From the NCBI RefSeq assembly GCF_017638545.1, contig NZ_CP072110.1, positions 1,550,001 through 1,614,000 on the forward strand: a stretch of DNA of 64,000 bases, read 5' to 3'. A program made the translations under genes and the position numbers. Of this stretch, positions 24,054 to 32,311 are shown piece after piece. This stretch comes from Psychrosphaera ytuae. GTDB taxonomy: Bacteria; Pseudomonadota; Gammaproteobacteria; Enterobacterales; Alteromonadaceae. The notes under the pieces were generated by a model. That model was given only the letters and a program-made list of their open reading frames with translations, searched no databases and was not told the DNA's origin. How positions within the stretch are numbered: the first letter of the stretch is position 1; each line of letters starts with the position of its first letter.

Positions 24054-25982
24054 ATGAAGGAACTTATATTATTGCTGACTCTGTTATTTGCATTGCACAC
24101 CAATGCGAACACAGACCCACACATTTCTGTCCTTGGCCAACTTCCAAAGGTAAGTGACGTTCAAGTATCACCAGATGGAAAAAATATTCTTTTTTTAAAT
24201 GCAGTTAATGGCAAAAACTGGATAACAATCACTTCTGTAAAGCAAGGCGAAATGGCGCCCAAATATATGGAAGTCGGCACTGGTACTTTACGAGACGTAG
24301 AGTGGTTGTCAGCCAAACATGTTTGGTTTTCAGGCACGGCTACCCATTACTCTAAAGCGGATAATGATACCTTTACTCTAGCCCGCTCAGGTGTATTGAA
24401 CATCGACACCATGAAAGTGTACTGGCCATTTAATACCAATAGGTATAGGTACAACATCTCAGCGCCCAAACTACTAAATAAGCTAGCTGATCAACCTAAC
24501 AAAGTCGCTATGTCATATTACTACAGCGGAGTTGGTCAAAGTGCTGGTAATGTTTACACGGTTCATATCATCGATCTCGAAGAAGAAGAACGCGAAGATA
24601 TCTTCAAAAAATCCGATTCTCGAAATGCACATCTCGACTCTAAAGGTAATCTTATCAGTTATCAGAGATGGGACGGCAAACAAAACGTTTACGTCACTTA
24701 TGTTCTAGACAAAGAATCCGACGACTTTGTCGAATTACAGGATGAGTCTGGAGAAGCCCTATTTGATTACAACATTACCGGTTTTGATAAAAAAACGAAT
24801 TCAATTTACTACTACGATTTGAATGACGACCAAACCTACATTGTTAAAAAAGCACCACTAGAAGGTAATAAAGTAGGTGTACCTACTGTCATCGCTGAGC
24901 AACAAGGACTGGATGTTGATTACACAGTTAAAAATTATCACTCGAGCGACATAAACGGGTACGTCTATATTGATGATTATCCTGAAAGCTACTTTTTTGA
25001 TGATGAGTTAAATCGCATCCAACAAGGGCTCAAGGCGACTTTTAGTAACGCTTCTGTACGTATCACAGCCTATACGCCCGACAAGCAAATATTAACAATC
25101 GCGGTTAGTGGTGATGATTACCCTAACGAGTACTACATTTATAATCGCAAACAAAAATCACTTGATTATTTAATGCAAGGTTATGAAGTAAAAGACAGAG
25201 CCCAACTCGGTAATGTCGCCAAATTCACTTACACAGCGTCGGATGACACAGAAATTCAATCTTATGTGACTATACCTGCAAAAGTTTCTGACAATAAACT
25301 TCCGCTTATAGTGTTGCCTCACGGAGGCCCCGAATCCAGAACCGATATGTCGTTTGATTGGTTACGCCAGTTTTATGCATTGAACGGGTTTGTGGTGTTT
25401 GAACCTAACTTTAGAGGCTCATCGGGTTATGGAAAAAACTTTACCACCAGCGGTTACGGTCAATGGGGTAAAGCCATGCAACAAGACGTATATGATGGTG
25501 TTAACGCCGTTATTGATAAATATAATATTGATAACAACAGGGTTTGTATTGTTGGAGCTAGTTATGGCGGTTATGTTGCCATGATGGCAGCTATCGAAAA
25601 GCCAAAATTATTTAAATGCGCAGTTTCGTTTGGTGGTGTAAGTAGTTTGGCTAATTTAATGATGCATTCAGAAAACCAAAAGAACTCTATTTCTTATTGG
25701 GAAAAAAGCATTGGCGATTACTCAAACAAAGAAGAGCTTATGAAGTTTTCCCCGCAAGACATTGTAAAAGCTAATTCATCACCAATGTTGCTAATTCATG
25801 GCGCTAAAGATACGGTTGTTGAGCCTGGTCAATCAAAGGCCATGCACAATAAATTACTTGAAAAGGGCGTTAAAGAAAGTAAGCACATTGAAATAGATGG
25901 CGCTGACCATTGGTTTAGTAAGCCAGAAACCCGTACTCGGTTTTTGCAAGAGAGCATAACTTTTATAAATAAGTACATCTAA
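24054..25982 (+). CDS. Secreted S9-family (prolyl oligopeptidase type) peptidase
   Basis: This 642-residue protein starts with a signal peptide (MKELILLLTLLFALHTNANT). It has a beta-propeller-like N-terminal part (about 25-390) and a C-terminal alpha/beta-hydrolase domain (about 395-640). The catalytic triad is visible: Ser in GASYGGY, Asp in HGAKDTVVE and His in DGADHWF. HGGPESR and NFRGSSGYGKNF are typical of the dipeptidyl/acylaminoacyl peptidase branch. I chose the ATG at 24054 because it has AAGGA upstream and yields the signal peptide. It probably trims short peptides in the periplasm (inference by family). It is a single-gene unit with a terminator after it. Confidence 0.9.
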   Translation: MKELILLLTLLFALHTNANTDPHISVLGQLPKVSDVQVSPDGKNILFLNAVNGKNWITITSVKQGEMAPKYMEVGTGTLRDVEWLSAKHVWFSGTATHYSKADNDTFTLARSGVLNIDTMKVYWPFNTNRYRYNISAPKLLNKLADQPNKVAMSYYYSGVGQSAGNVYTVHIIDLEEEEREDIFKKSDSRNAHLDSKGNLISYQRWDGKQNVYVTYVLDKESDDFVELQDESGEALFDYNITGFDKKTNSIYYYDLNDDQTYIVKKAPLEGNKVGVPTVIAEQQGLDVDYTVKNYHSSDINGYVYIDDYPESYFFDDELNRIQQGLKATFSNASVRITAYTPDKQILTIAVSGDDYPNEYYIYNRKQKSLDYLMQGYEVKDRAQLGNVAKFTYTASDDTEIQSYVTIPAKVSDNKLPLIVLPHGGPESRTDMSFDWLRQFYALNGFVVFEPNFRGSSGYGKNFTTSGYGQWGKAMQQDVYDGVNAVIDKYNIDNNRVCIVGASYGGYVAMMAAIEKPKLFKCAVSFGGVSSLANLMMHSENQKNSISYWEKSIGDYSNKEELMKFSPQDIVKANSSPMLLIHGAKDTVVEPGQSKAMHNKLLEKGVKESKHIEIDGADHWFSKPETRTRFLQESITFINKYI

Positions 25983-26048
25983 TCACATGACTGTTATCAA
26001 CGATACTCAGCCACTTTTTAAATCCGTTTAGATGAATTGGCTAGATAC

Positions 26049-26078
26049 AAAAAAGCTCGCTATATAGCGAGCTTTTTT
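26049..26078. terminator. Bidirectional terminator between the S9 peptidase and sapC
   Basis: GCTCGC (26055-26060) pairs with GCGAGC (26067-26072) around TATATA, flanked by six A and six T, between convergent genes. Confidence 0.88.
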
Positions 26079-26093
26079 ACTGTCTTAAATTAA

Positions 26094-26825
26094 TTAAGCA
26101 GCCGCTTCTTGCGCCTTTAAACGTGCGCCTTGACGCTCAATTAGGTCAGCAACTTTGTGCATTGAGCTAAGGTGAGCATAGATTGGACCTAAGAAACCAC
26201 GCTTGCGAAGTGATAAAAACGCTTCGTCAGACAATTCAGAAAGTTTCTTCTCATCAACCATCAACAAACCGTTTAAGTTATATTCACGGTCCATTACTTT
26301 TACGTTGATGTTCTTAGGAGCTAATAACTCATTTTCTTCTAAAGCTGCAATAAATGCTTTAGTGATTTTTTCGTTTTCAACGTAGCCCATAAGTGCTTTT
26401 TTACGCTCAGCTAAGTACTCAGACTCAGAACCGTCTTCGTTAAATAAAGCTGTACCTTCGTCTTCACTTACCACTTCACTGTTTACGTTAATCGCAATAG
26501 CAAAACGGTTTTCATCTTCTTGATGTGGGATAACACTTAATGGTACGTGAGTGTAACGCGCTGGCACATAACGACCAGACCACTTGTTTTCTTCAGTTAC
26601 GAATAAGTTTGTGTTTTGCTCTACACCTAAAATAGCAACTGGGAATGTTGCTTCAGCTTTTTCGTCGCGTACAAATACAACCGGGAATTCAGCACCAGCT
26701 AGGGCAAATTCTTGAACAACTAAACCAAGTGCGTGTTGGTTTTTAAGATCCTCAACGCTTGTTTTTGATTTGATTTTTACGTTTTTGTGCTTTTCGTTGT
26801 GTAAAGCTTGGTATTCTGCAGCCAT
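26094..26825 (-). CDS. SapC-family protein
   Basis: This 243-residue protein matches the SapC family, named from a Campylobacter S-layer gene cluster. Typical elements are VVFVRDEKAEATFPVAILGVEQNTNLFV, a central RYVPARYTHVPLSVIPH (aromatic and proline-rich, the family hallmark), and GTALFNEDG. There is no signal peptide or membrane helix, so a surface role is doubtful; the function in gammaproteobacteria is unknown. GGAGAAG precedes the ATG. The next gene on this strand lies 50 nt upstream. Confidence 0.8.
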   Translation of the reverse strand: MAAEYQALHNEKHKNVKIKSKTSVEDLKNQHALGLVVQEFALAGAEFPVVFVRDEKAEATFPVAILGVEQNTNLFVTEENKWSGRYVPARYTHVPLSVIPHQEDENRFAIAINVNSEVVSEDEGTALFNEDGSESEYLAERKKALMGYVENEKITKAFIAALEENELLAPKNINVKVMDREYNLNGLLMVDEKKLSELSDEAFLSLRKRGFLGPIYAHLSSMHKVADLIERQGARLKAQEAAA

Positions 26826-26875
26826 GGGACTTCTCCAAATGTTCCATTTACGTCATTGACGCTTTTTTAATTTTA

Positions 26876-27070
26876 TTATTCTTTATCAAGTAGTATATCG
26901 GTGCAACCTTTTGCGCATGTTATGACGAGCTGTTGCTCTTGAGGCGCAATAACCAAAGGTTGCTGACATGTAGGACAATTAACTGGTTTACCTGCTAGTA
27001 CCTTTTTTATTAGCGCTTTTTGCTTATTAAAGGTATTTGCAGAATGCTTATTGAGGGATGAAAAGTCCAT
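26876..27070 (-). CDS. Small zinc-ribbon-like protein
   Basis: This 64-residue protein has two cysteine pairs, CPTC (about 32-35) and CAKGC (about 52-56), the spacing of a small zinc ribbon, after a basic helical N terminus (NKQKALIKKVLAGKP). I do not recognise a named family. It reads in the same direction as sapC 50 nt further on. The Shine-Dalgarno is weak (GAAGA). Function unknown. Confidence 0.6.
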   Translation of the reverse strand: MDFSSLNKHSANTFNKQKALIKKVLAGKPVNCPTCQQPLVIAPQEQQLVITCAKGCTDILLDKE

Positions 27071-27224
27071 CTGAGTCTTCTACATGTTGATAACTTAAGG
27101 TCTACATGAGGACAATAAGCCAAAAATAAAGCGTGCCGCAACAGAAAAAGCCAATTTATTTTTTACTTGGTCAATAATCCGTCAACTTAGTGCACACTCA
27201 CTATATAGAATCGACTTGTTATAA

Positions 27225-27488
27225 CTAAATGCCCATCATAGCTAATCTGTCTATGACTTCTCGAGTGATGCGTTCAAGGGTGGGATGTTCAGAAGCAAAC
27301 TTAGCTTCGAGGGCGAGCAGTTGCGAATGAATGGTTTCTTCTGCCTGTAATTCATCCGATTTAATCAATTCACTAACCTGCTTGTCCAATTCACGAACTT
27401 GCTCTCTGATTTGTGGGTCAACATTTTTTGCGGTTTCTAACTCTGCGTGTAATTTCGCAAGAGAATTAACAAGTTCAGACGGTAACAT
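27225..27488 (-). CDS. DUF4404-type small protein
   Basis: This 87-residue protein is almost wholly helical and acidic. LAKLHAELETAK, IREQVRELDKQVSEL, FASEHPTLERITREVIDRLAMMGI are the pattern I associate with DUF4404, a small family of unknown function in gammaproteobacteria. It may form a coiled coil (inference). GAGGAG precedes the ATG. Confidence 0.7.
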   Translation of the reverse strand: MLPSELVNSLAKLHAELETAKNVDPQIREQVRELDKQVSELIKSDELQAEETIHSQLLALEAKFASEHPTLERITREVIDRLAMMGI

Positions 27489-27576
27489 GACAAACTCCTC
27501 TGCCTAAGTAGTATCGTCAAAACACAATATGACGACCTACTACAAGCTTAGACAGGAAGTTTAAAAATGTGAATTT

Positions 27577-28236
27577 TTACAAATCGAAAGAGTGACTAAA
27601 ACCTGCGTACAGTTTTACTTCTTCTGTATCACCAGCGTCGACGTCACTGATTTGTACTTTAGAAATACCTACATTGAAACCTTTGTATGCATACTCAACT
27701 TTTAGATCCACAGAGTCATTATCAATGGCATCACCCGAATAGTGACCTAAGTGAAAGCTTACCGAGCTGTCATCATCAATTGGTAAATCATAGCCAGCCT
27801 CTAGATAAAGAGTGTCAGCAAAGTCGGCGCCATCAGCCTCGGCTAATAACCAAGCACCTACTGAAAAGTTGTTGTAACTAGCAAGTGCATAAATCTCTGA
27901 GTTGTTCGCTTCGGTCAGGCCAGGATAAAGATAAACAATATAACCTAAGTCATAATCGATGCCGCTATTTGAAAATGTATAACCGCCATACACATCAACT
28001 TCAGCGTCGGCACCAGAAATACTTGAAGCCCAAACCCCTGCGTACCACCCCTCAGATGAGGACCAATCTAAACCTGCAAATACCGCTGGATCACCCTCAG
28101 TTTGTTCAAAGCCACGCCACAAATAATTTGTTGTCACACCAACATTTGCCGATGTTTCTGCGGCAACTTGGCCAGACGTCAAAGATAAAGTCGCCAATAA
28201 AGAGGCAATAGCAATTGAAGAAGCTGTTAATTTCAT
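27577..28236 (-). CDS. TorF-family putative outer-membrane porin
   Basis: This 219-residue protein has a signal peptide (about 1-26, cleaved after AAE or QVAAE) and a small beta-barrel rich in Gly, Tyr and Asp. The start of the mature part, SANVGVTTNYLWRGFEQTEGDPAVFAGLDW, is the hallmark of the TIGR02001 (TorF) family; WYAGVWASS and DLGYIVYLYPG follow. The end, LYAGFSHSFDL, fits an outer-membrane strand. The family is linked to TonB-dependent or porin-like uptake, but the substrate is unknown. It is divergent from rpe, with 242 nt of AT-rich DNA between in which I see no gene. Confidence 0.85.
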   Translation of the reverse strand: MKLTASSIAIASLLATLSLTSGQVAAETSANVGVTTNYLWRGFEQTEGDPAVFAGLDWSSSEGWYAGVWASSISGADAEVDVYGGYTFSNSGIDYDLGYIVYLYPGLTEANNSEIYALASYNNFSVGAWLLAEADGADFADTLYLEAGYDLPIDDDSSVSFHLGHYSGDAIDNDSVDLKVEYAYKGFNVGISKVQISDVDAGDTEEVKLYAGFSHSFDL

Positions 28237-28478
28237 ATCGAAGTTCCCTTATTATTTTTATAAACTAATAGTTGTTGTAATTTATCGTTGCTTTAAACAC
28301 CATCGAAAGTAGTCCAGTGATTCGCACTTGTCGTACTTAAATGTGTTTCAAGTTTTATACCCATGGATAAGCATTTGATTTTAATAGCTTATTTTAAATA
28401 AAGAAAAATCACAGGCTAATCCTTGACCAATTTTGGTGCATTCAGCCCCTTTATTGGTGCTCACTTATTGGAATAAGT

Positions 28479-29144
28479 ATGAAAAACGAATTTATTTTAT
28501 CTCCATCTATTCTTTCAGCTGACTTTGCAAAACTCGGTGACGAGGTAAATGAAGTGCTATCGGCAGGTTGCCAGTGGGTCCACTTTGACGTCATGGACAA
28601 CCATTACGTGCCAAATTTAAGCTTTGGCTCGATGATTTGTAAGGCCCTAAAAGATCATGGGATTGATGCTCCAATCGATGTGCACCTAATGGTTGAGCCC
28701 GTGGACAGTATGATTGAGCAATTTTCCAAAGCCGGCGCCGACCTAATTACCATTCACCCTGAAGCAACCAAGCATTTGCACCGCTCACTGTCACTTATAA
28801 AAGACGCAGGGTGCAAGGCAGGAATTGCACTTAACCCCGGAACTCCTATTGAGGTATTGGACGAAGTGCTACCAATGATTGATCTCGTATTGGTTATGTC
28901 AGTCAATCCCGGGTTCGGTGGCCAAGCCTTTATTCCAGCCAGCTTAGATAAAATAAAACGCTTACGCGCCAAAATCGACGCATCTGGTTACAACATCCGA
29001 ATTTCGGTCGACGGCGGTGTAAACCAAGACAACGTGAGAGAAATAGCTGATTGTGGTGCTGATACATTTGTAATGGGCTCTGCTATTTTCAACGCCGAAA
29101 ATAGAGCGGCTCGTGTCGCCCAGATCATCGCAAATTTATCGTAA
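28479..29144 (+). CDS. rpe: Ribulose-phosphate 3-epimerase
   Basis: Rpe interconverts ribulose-5-phosphate and xylulose-5-phosphate in the pentose phosphate pathway. The 221-residue TIM barrel shows LSPSILSADFAKLG, HFDVMDNHYVPNLSFG (catalytic Asp and metal His), DVHLMVEP, VMSVNPGFGGQ, and SVDGGVNQDN. GGAATAAG precedes the ATG. It starts an apparent rpe-trpS-pabA operon. Confidence 0.97.
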   Translation: MKNEFILSPSILSADFAKLGDEVNEVLSAGCQWVHFDVMDNHYVPNLSFGSMICKALKDHGIDAPIDVHLMVEPVDSMIEQFSKAGADLITIHPEATKHLHRSLSLIKDAGCKAGIALNPGTPIEVLDEVLPMIDLVLVMSVNPGFGGQAFIPASLDKIKRLRAKIDASGYNIRISVDGGVNQDNVREIADCGADTFVMGSAIFNAENRAARVAQIIANLS

Positions 29145-29159
29145 CTGCTCGCAATCCGT

Positions 29160-29192
29160 TGCGCCATTTTTAATACAGGTTACAATGGCGCA
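29160..29192. repeat. Hairpin between rpe and trpS
   Basis: TGCGCCATT (29160-29168) pairs with AATGGCGCA (29184-29192) around 15 nt, with only a weak T-rich sequence after it. It may attenuate or process the rpe-trpS message. Confidence 0.5.
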
Positions 29193-29230
29193 CTTTACAA
29201 CCTATTTAGAATTTTAAAAACGGCAAAATA

Positions 29231-30235
29231 ATGACAAGTACAGTACTAAGTGGAATTCAACCAACCGGCGGCATGACTATTGGCAACTATATTGGTGCCA
29301 TCAATCAGTGGCGTACGATGCAAAATGACAATGACTGTTATTTTATGTTGGTCGACCTACATGCCATTACTGTTCGTCAAGAACCAGAAATGCTGAGAAG
29401 TAGAGTTTTAGATGGCGTTGCGCTATACACTGCATGTGGCATCGACCCAGACAAGTCAGCGTTATTTGTTCAGTCACATGTAAAAGAACACGCACAACTC
29501 GCTTGGGTCCTTAATTGTTACGCGCAAATGGGCGAACTTAACCGTATGACTCAGTTTAAAGACAAGTCATCAAAACACAGCAATAACGTTAACGTAGGGT
29601 TATTTAGTTATCCTGTGTTACAAGCTGCAGATATCCTTTTATACCAAGCCAACCAAGTACCTGTTGGTGAAGACCAAAAGCAACACTTGGAGCTAACTCG
29701 CGATATCGCAACTCGTTTTAATAATATCTATGGTGATGTATTCACGATTCCAGAGCCTCAGATCCCTCAGTTTGGTGCTCGTGTTATGAGTCTTCAGGAT
29801 CCATTGAAGAAGATGTCTAAATCAGATGAAAACCCGAACGGTTACATCATGTTGTTAGATGAGCCTAAAAAGATTGAGAAAAAGCTTAAAAAGGCCGTAA
29901 CTGATTCTGACGAACAAGCTCGTATCTATTTTGATACCGATGAAAAGCCAGGTGTGTCTAACCTACTAACTCTTTTAAGTGTTGCAACGGGTAAAAGCAT
30001 TGACGCATTAGTGCCGGAATACGAAGACAAAATGTACGGTCACCTTAAAAAAGATACAGCTGAAGCCGTCGTTAGCATGATTGAACCGATTCAAGCCCGT
30101 TTTAACGAGATTCGCCAAGACCAAACTGAACTAGAGCGCATCATGAAAAACGGTGCAGAAAAAGCGTCTGTCAGAGCCGAAAAAACATTGGCGTCGGTAT
30201 ACGACGCATTAGGTTTTATCCCAAGACCATACTAA
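29231..30235 (+). CDS. trpS: Tryptophanyl-tRNA synthetase
   Basis: TrpRS charges tRNA-Trp. The 334-residue class I synthetase has the HIGH-like motif TGGMTIGNYIGA, the tryptophan-site region DLHAIT, GEDQKQHLELTRD and the KMSKS motif. Length is normal. It lies 86 nt after rpe and 15 nt before pabA. Confidence 0.97.
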   Translation: MTSTVLSGIQPTGGMTIGNYIGAINQWRTMQNDNDCYFMLVDLHAITVRQEPEMLRSRVLDGVALYTACGIDPDKSALFVQSHVKEHAQLAWVLNCYAQMGELNRMTQFKDKSSKHSNNVNVGLFSYPVLQAADILLYQANQVPVGEDQKQHLELTRDIATRFNNIYGDVFTIPEPQIPQFGARVMSLQDPLKKMSKSDENPNGYIMLLDEPKKIEKKLKKAVTDSDEQARIYFDTDEKPGVSNLLTLLSVATGKSIDALVPEYEDKMYGHLKKDTAEAVVSMIEPIQARFNEIRQDQTELERIMKNGAEKASVRAEKTLASVYDALGFIPRPY

Positions 30236-30250
30236 TAAACGGCCCTATCA

Positions 30251-30832
30251 ATGCTGTTAATGATAGATAATTACGACTCTTTTACTTTTACCTTGGTAAA
30301 TTATTTAGAGTCGTTAGGCCAAGAGGTGCTCGTCAAACGCAACGACGAGCTCTCTATTTCGCAAATAACCGCCCTAAATCCAGATAAAATTGTTCTTTCA
30401 CCTGGGCCTTGTTCACCGAACGAAGCGGGTATTTCATTACAAGCCGTTCAACACTTTTATACCAAGACTCCAATTTTAGGAGTGTGTTTAGGTCATCAAG
30501 TTATTGCTCAGCAGTTTGGAGCAAATGTGGTGCGCGCTAATAAGGTTATGCACGGTAAAACATCGTCTATCACTCATAACCAAACAGGTTTGTTTGCGAA
30601 CCTACCCAACCCTATGACGGTTACGCGCTATCACTCTTTAATTGTAGAAGAGCAAAGCTTACCTGAATTTATTGAACCGACAGCATGGGTTGACCAAACT
30701 CTACCAAAAGAGCAACATGGACTAATGGCACTCAGCTTAAAAGACTACCCAGTTGCCGGAGTCCAATTTCATCCCGAGTCAATAATGTCAGAGCAAGGGC
30801 TGAAATTACTGTCTAACTTTTTAACGTTGTAA
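30251..30832 (+). CDS. pabA: Glutamine amidotransferase of aminodeoxychorismate synthase
   Basis: PabA supplies ammonia from glutamine to PabB for 4-aminobenzoate (folate) synthesis. The 193-residue class I amidotransferase has IDNYDSFTFTLVNYL, LSPGPCSPNEAG, the nucleophile Cys in GVCLGHQ and the His-Glu pair in VQFHPESI. It could also serve anthranilate synthase (TrpG); with no trp genes nearby and argD soon downstream, as in E. coli pabA-argD, pabA is the better name. Confidence 0.9.
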   Translation: MLLMIDNYDSFTFTLVNYLESLGQEVLVKRNDELSISQITALNPDKIVLSPGPCSPNEAGISLQAVQHFYTKTPILGVCLGHQVIAQQFGANVVRANKVMHGKTSSITHNQTGLFANLPNPMTVTRYHSLIVEEQSLPEFIEPTAWVDQTLPKEQHGLMALSLKDYPVAGVQFHPESIMSEQGLKLLSNFLTL

Positions 30833-30848
30833 TGGATTTCTACTAAAA

Positions 30849-31988
30849 ATGGACGCTCAAAATATCAAACTAAATCAAATTGTGTTCCATCGCTTCACCG
30901 ACTTTATAGTCTCTAATCAAGTGACAAAAAAGCGCTTGGGTTTGATAAATCAAGAGCAGACGGCTGAAGTAAATAGAAATTTATTATCCGTAGAAGCAAA
31001 AGCTCAACAAGAAAAATTACGACGTTCAAAAACCGCCGAAGAGTTTTTGATTTATATAAACGAGTACTTTCATGATGCGCTACTCACATATATTGATCAG
31101 ATAGCGGATAATAACAGTGTTCTGTTTGGCGATATTTTTAAACTGGACGCTCATGTTACAAAACTAGTTCAGACCTGCTTAAACAAAAATTCAAGCGCCA
31201 ATCAAATCGCCGAACTCGTTACTCAACTCCCATGGTTAAAAAAAGATTTGCTCGGTGTAGTGAACAAACCACCATTTAGAGAAGAAGGGTCCTCGCGACC
31301 GCTACTAGACGATGTCATGTTAGCTGTACGGTACGTTGGCCCTGACAATATTCGAATGCCAATACTGGCGTTAATAGTCAAACATTGGCAGCCCCACAGT
31401 ACTGAACCATATCACGACTCTAAGACCAAACTATGGCAATATTCGGTTGCTACCGCCAATTGCATGGAGCAACTTGCGCCTAACTACCGGATAGAGCCGC
31501 TTCAAGCCTATTTCTTGGGTCTTGCTCATGGTGTTGGATTTGGGTTAGCACTCAGACTTTACTTACGCTCGTTTGAAAAAGTCCGTTTAAACGAAATGAA
31601 AAAAGCGCGTCAAGCTTCGAGGCCCGACATTGAAAAGGCCTTAGATCAACTTCAACTCGATGGTGAGTTTGCTTCGGAAGTTATTTTTAAACACGGCTGG
31701 TCCTTGAGCCACGGTCTGATTAAAAAGCTAGATTTAAAACTGACTCCGCTTTTACCAGCCATAGAACAAGTTGAAGTTTGGCCAGAAGAACCGATCGAAC
31801 AACCTTTGGCAGCACTTCTTGTAAAGTCCAGTACCTACAGCCAATACAAAGTTTTACAAAAAGCACGCTTAATTGAATTGAATGAAGCTAAACGCTTTTT
31901 GACTGGTGCCAAAATCAATAACGAGTTTATATCTAATCTCAACCAAGTTGACCTAAGCCGACTCAATCTCACTTCGACCCATATTTAA
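30849..31988 (+). CDS. HDOD-like protein
   Basis: This 379-residue soluble, helical protein has a central region (about 120-270) resembling an HDOD domain: ANQIAELVTQLPWLKKDLLGVVN, LLDDVMLAVRYVGPDNIRMPIL and a His-rich helix pair (FLGLAHGVGFGLALR). HDOD proteins are scaffold-like signalling proteins related to HD phosphohydrolases but usually without catalysis. No clear HD metal motif is seen. It follows pabA by 16 nt and probably ends that operon. There is no good Shine-Dalgarno. The assignment is tentative. Confidence 0.55.
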   Translation: MDAQNIKLNQIVFHRFTDFIVSNQVTKKRLGLINQEQTAEVNRNLLSVEAKAQQEKLRRSKTAEEFLIYINEYFHDALLTYIDQIADNNSVLFGDIFKLDAHVTKLVQTCLNKNSSANQIAELVTQLPWLKKDLLGVVNKPPFREEGSSRPLLDDVMLAVRYVGPDNIRMPILALIVKHWQPHSTEPYHDSKTKLWQYSVATANCMEQLAPNYRIEPLQAYFLGLAHGVGFGLALRLYLRSFEKVRLNEMKKARQASRPDIEKALDQLQLDGEFASEVIFKHGWSLSHGLIKKLDLKLTPLLPAIEQVEVWPEEPIEQPLAALLVKSSTYSQYKVLQKARLIELNEAKRFLTGAKINNEFISNLNQVDLSRLNLTSTHI

Positions 31989-32128
31989 AAATTTTTTTTG
32001 GGCATATATGCAGTTAGATTTTTGCACTGAAATTGGGCAATTATTACCTAGAGTCGTTATACCGATAATGAAATAAAAGCCTTCAGCCCTGCAACCTTTT
32101 GCCCCCCGTTCATTCTAATAAAATATTT

Positions 32129-32167
32129 ATTCACTTTTTATTCATATATTGTGAATATCCAGAGACA
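32129..32167 (+). promoter_or_regulatory. Tandem ARG boxes upstream of argD
   Basis: Two 18-bp ArgR sites separated by 3 nt: 32129-32146 (with ATTCA at 32140-32144) and 32150-32167 (with TGAAT at 32152-32156). The junction ATTCA-N7-TGAAT is the standard layout of paired ARG boxes. They lie about 60-100 nt upstream of the probable start site, a position that suits activation. Confidence 0.7.
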
Positions 32168-32193
32168 GCAAGGGTTTGCGGACATCTAACAGG

Positions 32194-32222
32194 CAGACAT
32201 TTGCCAAAAAATCTGCGATAAT
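32194..32222 (+). promoter_or_regulatory. Probable sigma-70 promoter of argD-astA-astD
   Basis: CAGACA (32194-32199), a 17-nt spacer, and GATAAT (32217-32222) put transcription start near 32229. The rest of the gap 31989-32311 is AT-rich, and I see no gene in it. Confidence 0.5.
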
Positions 32223-32311
32223 GGCCCGGTATTTACTTTTTTAGACCTCAAATTTTAGAACAATTTTCAAACAATAAAATTCAAATTTGGGCTTAACATA
32301 AGGACACAAAC

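Noticed and set aside
27678..28211. Open frames opposite the TorF-type porin gene
   Set aside because: Low-complexity His/Gln/Ser-rich translation is typical of the antisense of a real gene.
32222..32237. Sigma-54 promoter for the ast block
   Set aside because: GG and the required GC are 10 nt apart in layout, but the sequence has AC instead of GC; a sigma-70 promoter fits better just upstream.
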